In this document: in pieces, positions 57,745 to 64,000 of the stretch
Numbering within the stretch: the first letter of the stretch is position 1
Layout: the number at the start of each line of letters is the position of its first letter
Assembly: GCA_033439765.1 (NCBI GenBank)
Contig: JAULSN010000005.1
Location: 2,805,001 to 2,869,000, forward strand
Source of the DNA: Lasiosphaeria ovina
Lineage: Eukaryota; Ascomycota; Sordariomycetes; Sordariales; Lasiosphaeriaceae
Length of the DNA: 64,000 nucleotides
Direction of reading: 5' to 3'
The notes under the pieces: generated by a model
Databases searched by the model: none
The model's input: the letters and a program-made list of their open reading frames with translations, nothing else
What the model was told of the DNA's origin: nothing
Translations under genes and position numbers: made by a program

Positions 57745-59481
57745 ATGGATGATCCCGCTAGTAAAGCCCTCGCAGAGGCCTTTCTGCCAGGAGAGCCTCG
57801 AACATACGATGCCATATCAAAACGCAGCGGGGTTCCTCTGACTACCCTTTACCATCGGGATCGCGGGCGGCGCTCGAAAGAAGAGAAGGCCCAAGGCCAA
57901 CAGTATCTTACTCCGTCTGAGGAGAAAGCCCTCGAAAAGTACTTGAAACTAATGGCTGACCTTGGGAGTCCTGTACGAATCAAGTACCTACCTTCCCTCG
58001 CCTTCAGTATCGCCCGCCAGCGTTCGACGAATAAAGCGACCAAGCCTCCGGGTAAGAACTGGAGTCAGGGTTTCCAGAAGCGTCACCATCGAGCGCTCAA
58101 GTCTCGACGAGTGAGGGCGATGGCCTGGGAACGCCACGAGAATAATATCTACGATAAAATAACACATTGGTTTGAGGTGATCGGAAAAGTATTACAAGAT
58201 CCGGCTGTCCTCCCGGAGAACGTCTACAACATGGACGAGACCGGAGTCATGTTATGCGTGCTTGGATCTATCAATGTCCTTATAAGTAAAGATGACCCGC
58301 GAGATTATAGAGGCGCCGGCGTCAAGCGTACGACGGTTACCGCTATCGAGTGCATCAGTGCAAACGGTAGATCCTTGTTACCAATGATTATTTGGCCAGC
58401 CACTACCCACCGAAGCAACTGGACCACGTTCCCTACCCCTGGATGGCATTACGCATGCTCCGAATCTGGGTATACCAACTCCAAGATTAGCTTGGAGTGG
58501 CTCAAGCGCGTGTTCGATCCCCAAACTAGAGAACAGGCTAACGAGAAACCACGGGTACTAATTTGTGACGGTTTCGGGACGCACGAGACGCTCGAAGCCA
58601 TAGAGTTTTGCTTCGAAAACAACATCATCCTATATCGCCTCCCCTCCCATACCTCCCACAAGCTCCAGCCCTGTGACGTCGGAGTGTTTGCCCCTTTGAA
58701 GGCAGCCTACCGGGACGAGGCCGATAGGATGTTTCAAGGAGGTACAAATACAATCGGCAAGCAACACTTCACCACTCTGTATAGCCCTGCAAGGGAGAAG
58801 GCGTTCACGAAGAGAAACATCACGGCCGCATGGGCGGCCTGTGGTTTGTTTCCGTTCAACCCAGAGAGAGTCCTCAAGGTGACACCAAAGCCCCCCACTC
58901 AACCAACTGCTCCGAGGGCCGATGAGACGGCGGGCTCTTGCCATCAGGAAGTGCCACAAACCCCTATAACGCCAGTATCAGCAGGGGGTCTTGCGTCGTT
59001 ACACAATCTAATCAGACAGGATGCTTGTACACTTAATGAGATGAGTATACAGCGCCTAGAGAGGCATGTACAGAAACTTGCCGATGCCGCCCAGATATCC
59101 TTTGCCGAACGTGCCCTCCTCCATGATCAAAACCAGACGTTAGTCAAAATGAATAACGAAGCCAAAGTTCGCCGATCAACCAGGTCAGTCGTACTAGGGA
59201 AGGCCAAGGTAATGAGCTTTGAGGACATCGAAGTGGCACGGGCAGCGCGTGCTGCGAAGGAGGCCATCAAGGGCAAAGGGAAACGCGGTCGGAAGCGCAA
59301 GAGTACTGCGCTAGAAGCAGACGGACAGGATCCAGAGCCAGGATTGGCGCACGTTGCGAAAGCGGCTATCAAGGGCGGGGGAAAACGCGGTCGGAATGCT
59401 GCAGATAAGGCAGAGCCAGAAGCGAAGCGGATGATTAACGCGCCAGAGCCATATCGGGTCCCAGTGGCGTATATGGGATGA
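57745..59481 (+). CDS. Pogo/Fot1-type DDE transposase
   Basis: Cut-and-paste transposase of the Tc1/mariner superfamily, 578 residues, one exon, no stop or frameshift. The N-terminal psq/CENP-B-type helix-turn-helix (YDAISKRSGVPLTTLYHRDR) recognises DNA, and GKNWSQGFQKRH belongs to the second CENP-B-type DNA-binding helix. The catalytic triad is D164 (NMDETG), D275 (ICDGFGTHE) and D311 (LQPCDVGVFAPLK), with 35 residues between the last two as in Fot1-like enzymes. WAACGLFPFNPERVL is a typical C-terminal block. The tail has basic AT-hook-like motifs (GKRGRKRKS, GKRGRNA). I chose the ATG at 57745; upstream codons lack an ATG. The enzyme looks intact, but activity is not shown. Confidence 0.93.
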   Translation: MDDPASKALAEAFLPGEPRTYDAISKRSGVPLTTLYHRDRGRRSKEEKAQGQQYLTPSEEKALEKYLKLMADLGSPVRIKYLPSLAFSIARQRSTNKATKPPGKNWSQGFQKRHHRALKSRRVRAMAWERHENNIYDKITHWFEVIGKVLQDPAVLPENVYNMDETGVMLCVLGSINVLISKDDPRDYRGAGVKRTTVTAIECISANGRSLLPMIIWPATTHRSNWTTFPTPGWHYACSESGYTNSKISLEWLKRVFDPQTREQANEKPRVLICDGFGTHETLEAIEFCFENNIILYRLPSHTSHKLQPCDVGVFAPLKAAYRDEADRMFQGGTNTIGKQHFTTLYSPAREKAFTKRNITAAWAACGLFPFNPERVLKVTPKPPTQPTAPRADETAGSCHQEVPQTPITPVSAGGLASLHNLIRQDACTLNEMSIQRLERHVQKLADAAQISFAERALLHDQNQTLVKMNNEAKVRRSTRSVVLGKAKVMSFEDIEVARAARAAKEAIKGKGKRGRKRKSTALEADGQDPEPGLAHVAKAAIKGGGKRGRNAADKAEPEAKRMINAPEPYRVPVAYMG

Positions 59482-59703
59482 AAAATCGACGGTATACAGT
59501 AAAAGGCGAAATGGGTGTCGCGGGTTTGGATAGATTACAATTATAACGGGGACCCATTTTGGCCACTGTGGCTTGACCCCTGCCGGCCTGTTGTTTCTTC
59601 GAAGTACCGTGGAAGTCAGTTCTTGCTTGAACTTCAGGAAAAAGAGTAGAAAAGAAACTACATCCTCTCCTCCTCGCCAGACGAGCTTCACCCGCCGCAT
59701 CAG

Positions 59704-61135
59704 TTACGCCTGCTTGACATACTGAGATTGAGATATCGTAAGCAGGACGAGCTGAACAGATATAGAAACTTGAGCCACTATACCAGCGAAGGATGCAAAA
59801 CCACTCCAAAATGTTGGCAGGAACAGATACATGGGTATCGACCCAACCATGCAAATGAACCCGATTATTGTAAAGAATAGTGCCCAATACCATAGCCTCC
59901 TAGATAGCTTCATAATTTTTTGGATAGGGTATATCGTAATGAAAATACTGAGAAGTTGCATAGTCGAGTTCTGGATGAGGAACCAAAAGTCCATATCGAA
60001 CGGAGTTCCATGTGTGCCTTGAGCGTAGAACCAAGCAAAGCCTAGAGGGATAAAGGTCGCGAATGTAACAACCGTTGTGATAGCAATAATCGTAGCTGCA
60101 TTGCTCGTTGTCTACGGCGGAGGAAATTAGTGCTGATAGCTAGATTAGCTTGGAGAACTTGTCTTACTCTTGGAACGTTGTCCGGCCTAGACGAACGAAT
60201 TTCTTGATTCTGCCTTGGCAGTTGGCGATATGAAAGATTCCAGAACCCAAGCAAGGACTCCACGGCCCGCAATTTCAGCCTGATGGCGTTTGCTACATTG
60301 AGTAGGACTCTAGTACTCTTCTTTTCCAGGTCGGCCCGAACGGTTTCGTATATGTCGAGAGCTTCTTCCCGTGAATTAGCTATAGCTATTGATGCAGATC
60401 TCGTTGGGCCCTGGACCGCATGAGGATTTCTGCATTGACTTTCCCAGTATTCACATTCGGACATATTAGCTATGTGGTTTAACAACTGCCTAACGTCGGC
60501 ATCGGCTTTGAGCCGAGGGTAGGTTGCTGTCAACCGCTCTTTCGTTGCGATCATCTCCTCCACTGGATTTCTCCCATTGAGTAGACGGTTCCGGTCAGGG
60601 GTAGCCATATTTGCATATGCTCTGCTCTCCCGGCTTGCGTGCTCCTCAATAAAAGTGTCGGTAATACTGTCGAATAGGCAAGCAACGACCCTGAGGCTGG
60701 TCTCGAGACGGACATTTAATGTTTCGCACGGATCTAGTGCTAAACGAGGTTGATATAAGCCTAAAGCTTCTCCATAAGGCAGAGAGTATGTTATTGTGCG
60801 AATGTTTGAAACTCACCCGTCCATGGAAATATAACTTCCACAGCTCGCCGTGTTGCCATCGCGGATTTGGACGCGCCCCGGCTGCTTGAGGTGTATTCCC
60901 CGGAGTATTGGATCCCTCTTTATAGCTCCTAGGTATAAACTCGATAGTAGTAAGATTCGTCTGGGGGTTTGACATTGATCCTGATCGTATACGACAAGGT
61001 TGAGCGGGCAGGTGGGTGGACTGTCTGGAAAGATCACCTATATAAAGAACATCAGCTTTACGTCTTCCACGATCCCGTAGCACGAATAAGAGGAGGGTAA
61101 ACTAGGACGAACCACTCAACTGGCGATCGGAGCAT
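59704..61135 (-). CDS. Multi-exon membrane protein of unknown function inside the transposon (5' part unresolved)
   Basis: Two 3' exons are well supported by phase: 60168-60766 and 59704-60111, joined through GTAAGA and CGCCGTAG. They encode a soluble, helix-rich part (LETSLRVVACLFDSITDTFI, MSECEYWESQC, LDIYETVRADLEKKSTRVLL, AVESLLGFWNLSYRQLP) followed by about four hydrophobic segments (IIAITTVVTFATFIPLGFAW, LLSIFITIYPI, WALFFTIIGFICMVGSIPMY, GIVAQVSISVQLVLL). This soluble-then-membrane layout recalls fungal CorA-like or ankyrin-associated proteins, but I cannot name a family. Upstream, a GTGAGT donor at 60811-60816 fits a preceding exon ending VEVIFPWT. Still further 5' (to an ATG at 61135 opening MLRSPVEWFVLVYPPLIRA) the frames conflict, so there are small introns I could not place or frame-breaking changes. 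It may be a pseudogene. Confidence 0.6.
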
Positions 61136-61223
61136 CTGATTGCGCAATGTCTACGCGTAAAGTTTGGAGGCGCGATTGGTGATCCCGAGTCTGCGCAGAT
61201 GCTGCAAGCCTGGCTTGAGTCGC

Positions 61224-61577
61224 AATTTCATTGATCCGCAATTCCGATTCCTTCTAGAAGCTCCGATGGAGCGTCAAGTCGTTGCTTAGTAATTACATGC
61301 CTGAGGCAGAATTTAACTGCGGCACTTGTCACGTGACCGCGATTTTTGGTACCAGCCACATTTCAAGATCAGCCACATAAAGAGCCGTTTCGCACTAACC
61401 AAAATCGTCACTAGCTGTGATCCAAGGTACAGATTTGCGTGGCGATTTTGTAAGATCTGGACACTACAGCAGCCACAAGGCTCATGACGATTGCTGGCGT
61501 AGTAGCAAGGTCCTATAGTTCGAATATGACCTTTTTATAAAGTATTTAGGGTGATAAGAGCTTGATGATAGAAGCGT
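61224..61577 (-). repeat. Right arm of long inverted repeat
   Basis: Reverse complement of the left arm by eye, from the ACGCTTC end through the GGAATCGG block. Many differences from the left arm are C/T or G/A changes. It keeps the TCACGTGAC palindrome but has one copy of the TGCCTCAGG unit. Confidence 0.85.
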
Positions 61578-61613
61578 ATTAACGAAAGTCTCTTTTATTA
61601 TTATTATAGACGT

Positions 61614-61917
61614 TGTTGGAATGACAAGGTCATTCAGAATAGTCACTATAGTAACCGTTGCGAAAGGGTGGTTGGGAGATTCGTGGTATGTTCATTTATC
61701 TCTTCTCTGTTCACTAGGGTTACAGGGTGCTTGGTGTTTTTGGGGGAGTGGGCTGTCCACAGGGTGGATGGTCCGTGCACACTAAGGTCACGTGCTAGGG
61801 CAGGTGACCCGTGTGTCCGGGCCAGGCCCACTATTCTTCCTGACTGACCAATCAGGGCTATGCGGCCCGCCGAGCCGCCTCAGCCTCCGTAACTCTGATT
61901 GATCGGTTATTCCTACA
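61614..61917 (-). repeat. 3' LTR of a Ty1/copia retrotransposon
   Basis: On the minus strand this 304 bp block starts TGTAGGAAT and ends ATTCCAACA, an 8-of-9 terminal inverted repeat with the TG...CA ends expected of LTRs. It starts 29 bp after the pol stop. The matching 5' LTR would lie beyond the window, so the repeat and the 5 bp target duplication (GACGT at 61609-61613 is one candidate) cannot be checked here. Confidence 0.8.
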
Positions 61918-61925
61918 CTGGCAGT

Positions 61926-61940
61926 CTTTTCTTCCTCCAC
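61926..61940 (-). other. Probable polypurine tract
   Basis: The minus strand reads GTGGAGGAAGAAAAG, 8 nt before the LTR. It would prime plus-strand DNA synthesis. Slightly further from the LTR than usual. Confidence 0.5.
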
Positions 61941-61946
61941 AAGATC

Positions 61947-64000
61947 CTACTCGCTGTGGTCCTTCTTGTTCCGCTTCACGGAAGCCTTAATCCTGACCGT
62001 CAACGTGTTATTGTCAATAAGGGCCTGTAGGGCCATATTGGGTGCTGACTTCGTCATCGCATCGGCCGGGTTGTCGTTTCCGTTGATCCATCGGACTTCG
62101 AAGATCTCCTGCTTCTCGTATGACTGCCTCATGCTCATGATGTCGATCATAAGCCGCTTTTCCTTCGTTGTGCCTAGTTTGACCAAGCATTCGTAGAGCG
62201 AGAAAGAGTCGGTGCATACGATCATCGGGATATTCGGGATGCCTAGCTTGGCCAGGATCATGTTGATCGTTGCGTTGAAACAAATGCCTATATCAACGCC
62301 GTTGGCCATAGCGTAGATCTCTGAGGCTAGGATGCTTCGTGTAATCCGCTTGCACTTGGTAGATGACCAGTGGATCAGGTTCCCTGTCATGGTGAAGCTT
62401 CCTTCATCCATCTCTTCGTTCGCTAGGAAGATCACGTATCCGATTTGTGAGCTCAAGTCCTTGTTGTTAGCGAATGACGCGTCTACGTAGACAAACAGCC
62501 TAGCCGTAGGTAGGTCGAGGGGGATATAGTTGATGCCTCGGTCAACGTGCTCCATCTGCCATTTGATACGCTTATTCATCCTGGCGATATCTTCTTTTGT
62601 TGGTTCTTTGTGCTGTGCTGCAGCCGATAGGTCGAACGCGGCTTCAGGCTGACAGGTCGAAGCGATGTAGGCACCTCGTGCGCGCTGTTCGACGTATTCC
62701 TGAGCGTTGGTCGCGATTATGAGCTTCTCGCCCTGCTTCTTCTGCTTCAGGGCCAGTGTACCGTCTTCTTGGAAGGTCAAGATGCACCCGTTGAATGCGA
62801 GCGGGTTAGCCGGGGTCAATTTCTGTTTCGGTTTGGCTGTGAACTTGGCTTCCTCAATCATCTGCTCCTCCAGGGCTTCAAACCCTGCATCAGTGAGGCC
62901 GATCGTATCGTCAGTCTGCATACCGACGACTGCAAAGTGCTCTGAGTCGTTCGACGTAATCAACAGGCATGGATCGTAGGTCGATGTGGTCATATTCAGC
63001 CGGTCCCGGTGATGCTTGAAGTAGGTTGCCCACCAGTGCGTGCCTGCCTCGGCTATGCCGTACAACGGCTTGACGACTTCCATTATTGTCCCTTTCGGGT
63101 AGTTGTGACGGATTTGCTCAGGCAGGTAGGCTAGAATCGTTCGCTGAAGCGCTGTTGTAGACTGTGTGTATGCCTGCGTGATGTCCCGAATCCATAGCAT
63201 CATTCCCTGGCGGATGAGCGAGGGTGCTAGGGCTATCAGGGTCCGTTGGCTCGCTCGTTGGATCGTAGGGCTCTGCGTTAGTACCAGTTCTTTGCCCTGA
63301 TCGCTGTGGCCTTGGATCACAAGCCGGGACTTCTCGTACGGAGAGTCCGTTTCCTTGCCCTTAACCTCGCGGACCATACGCGATTTGAAGATGCGGATGT
63401 TTCCGTACCTCTCCGGGTCGTACTTCTGGAATACAAAGACTCCTCGGCCAATGAGGGCATCGATTTCCTCTTGATCGGAGTGGGAGAAAGGCTCGCCATC
63501 CGTTGGAATCTTCCCTTCCTGGCGAAGCCGTATCGCTAGGTCGTAGTCCTCTACTTCCTTTGCCGTCAGATAGGCTATCGTGAGGGTCGTACCCTCAGTC
63601 ATCGCCGTATCTATAGTAGGGCTCGGCTTCGGCTTATTCTTTGATCCGGGCGGTCGTCCTCGTCGTCTCAATGCTCGGGGTTCTTCCTGTGGAGGGGTCC
63701 ACTCGTCATCCTCGTCGGCCTCGTTGTGAGGGAGTTTTCCACTCTCTCTGAGGGCCGGGGTGGCCGTTGAATCGTCACGGTAGTATGGCTTGACTGATAC
63801 GATACGGAAGTTCGTAGGCTTGCCGTTGACTTCAACCGTACAGGTCTTTTCGTCACGTGCGAGTAGCATATGCGGGCCGGTCCACTTCTCGCCTTCTCGC
63901 CATACCTTTACCTCGCTTTGGAGAGGAAGGTTGAGGGTATCAAGGTTGTTCGGGCCGTTACGTGTGCCTAGGGCATCAGAAACCTGTCTCTTTGCCTTGA
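61947..64000 (-). CDS. Copia-type pol polyprotein, partial (integrase end, reverse transcriptase, RNase H)
   Basis: The frame is open from the right edge to a TAG at 61947 with no stops, over 680 codons. It begins inside the integrase C-terminal region (VKVWREGEKWTGPHMLL, FRIVSVKPYYR), then a basic linker (RRRGRPPGSKNKPKPSP). Reverse transcriptase follows: SRLVIQGHSD, DITQAYTQS, LYGIAEAGTHWWATYF and GMQTDDTIGL, where the usual YVDD active site reads QTDD, keeping both aspartates. RNase H has VYVDASFANNKDLSSQIGYV and ASEIYAMANG, and ends NPADAMTKSAPN. A viable-looking frame suggests a recent insertion. Gag, protease and the integrase core lie outside the window. Confidence 0.93.
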   Translation of the reverse strand, partial: KAKRQVSDALGTRNGPNNLDTLNLPLQSEVKVWREGEKWTGPHMLLARDEKTCTVEVNGKPTNFRIVSVKPYYRDDSTATPALRESGKLPHNEADEDDEWTPPQEEPRALRRRGRPPGSKNKPKPSPTIDTAMTEGTTLTIAYLTAKEVEDYDLAIRLRQEGKIPTDGEPFSHSDQEEIDALIGRGVFVFQKYDPERYGNIRIFKSRMVREVKGKETDSPYEKSRLVIQGHSDQGKELVLTQSPTIQRASQRTLIALAPSLIRQGMMLWIRDITQAYTQSTTALQRTILAYLPEQIRHNYPKGTIMEVVKPLYGIAEAGTHWWATYFKHHRDRLNMTTSTYDPCLLITSNDSEHFAVVGMQTDDTIGLTDAGFEALEEQMIEEAKFTAKPKQKLTPANPLAFNGCILTFQEDGTLALKQKKQGEKLIIATNAQEYVEQRARGAYIASTCQPEAAFDLSAAAQHKEPTKEDIARMNKRIKWQMEHVDRGINYIPLDLPTARLFVYVDASFANNKDLSSQIGYVIFLANEEMDEGSFTMTGNLIHWSSTKCKRITRSILASEIYAMANGVDIGICFNATINMILAKLGIPNIPMIVCTDSFSLYECLVKLGTTKEKRLMIDIMSMRQSYEKQEIFEVRWINGNDNPADAMTKSAPNMALQALIDNNTLTVRIKASVKRNKKDHSE

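Larger units (their letters stand above)
57200..61577 (+). mobile_element. Putative pogo/Fot1-type DNA transposon with long inverted repeats and a second gene
   Basis: About 4.4 kb bounded by two imperfect inverted repeats of about 355 bp whose outer ends read ACGCTTC and, inverted, GAAGCGT. Inside are a DDE transposase with an intact frame (plus) and a multi-exon membrane-protein gene (minus). Pogo-class elements normally insert at TA and have shorter terminal repeats. I do not see a clear TA duplication here (the flanks are CAAC and ATTA), so the true ends may lie a little elsewhere or the flanks may have changed. The element type follows the transposase; that both genes move together is inference. 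Confidence 0.65.
61614..64000 (-). mobile_element. Ty1/copia retrotransposon, partial
   Basis: Composed of the 3' LTR, polypurine tract and the C-terminal part of pol. It continues past the right edge. Confidence 0.9.

Noticed and set aside
57196..61581. TA target-site duplication for the pogo-type element
   Set aside because: The bases next to the arm ends (CAAC on the left, ATTA on the right) do not show a clean TA duplication, so none is claimed.
1..64000. CRISPR arrays, bacterial operons, 5S rRNA or secondary-metabolite clusters
   Set aside because: No regularly spaced direct repeats, ribosome-binding sites, 5S-like sequence or polyketide/peptide synthetase domains were seen.

Overview
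This is nuclear DNA of a filamentous ascomycete (Pezizomycotina). Sordariomycetes is likely, but that placement is inference from the gene set and general look of the proteins. The evidence is GC-rich coding sequence, many 50-140 nt GT-AG introns with CTRAC-like branch points, a fungal Zn2Cys6 regulator, and fungal versions of ILV6, ornithine carbamoyltransferase, YPI1, RRP12, VTI1, COX11 and RAV1. Most genes had to be joined across introns by reading phase. Exon limits below are my reading of donor and acceptor sites; no transcript was available.

Region 1-17 kb: a Zn2Cys6 transcription factor cut by the left edge, a secreted phosphoesterase-type acid phosphatase, a large serine-rich protein, and a convergent pair of amino-acid genes (ornithine carbamoyltransferase and the acetolactate synthase regulatory subunit). 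Each of that pair has a Gcn4/CPC1-type TGACTCA site upstream. Then come a nine-exon two-KH splicing-type protein and TRAPPC13. Region 17-34.5 kb: a 4.5 kb stretch with no gene I can support, a DENN-domain protein, a tRNA-Leu(AAG) with intron, an unrecognised 238-residue protein, the PP1 regulator YPI1, a DUF726 alpha/beta hydrolase and a GatC-like mitochondrial amidotransferase subunit. Region 35-56.6 kb: SEC17 (alpha-SNAP), RRP12, VTI1, an FAD-dependent amine-oxidase-like protein, COX11, a purple acid phosphatase and RAV1.

Region 56.6-64 kb is a transposon island. A pogo/Fot1-type DDE transposase with an uninterrupted frame lies between two imperfect inverted repeats of about 355 bp. The same repeats also enclose a second, oppositely oriented, multi-exon membrane-protein gene. 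About 36 bp beyond the right repeat is the 304 bp 3' LTR of a Ty1/copia retrotransposon on the minus strand, whose pol frame runs off the right edge.

Functional themes: five genes act in vesicle traffic or V-ATPase assembly (TRAPPC13, DENN, SEC17, VTI1, RAV1), two in amino-acid synthesis with a probable shared control, two are secreted phosphatases, and two serve mitochondria (COX11, GatC-like). The most unusual item is the long-inverted-repeat element with a transposase and a putative membrane-protein passenger.
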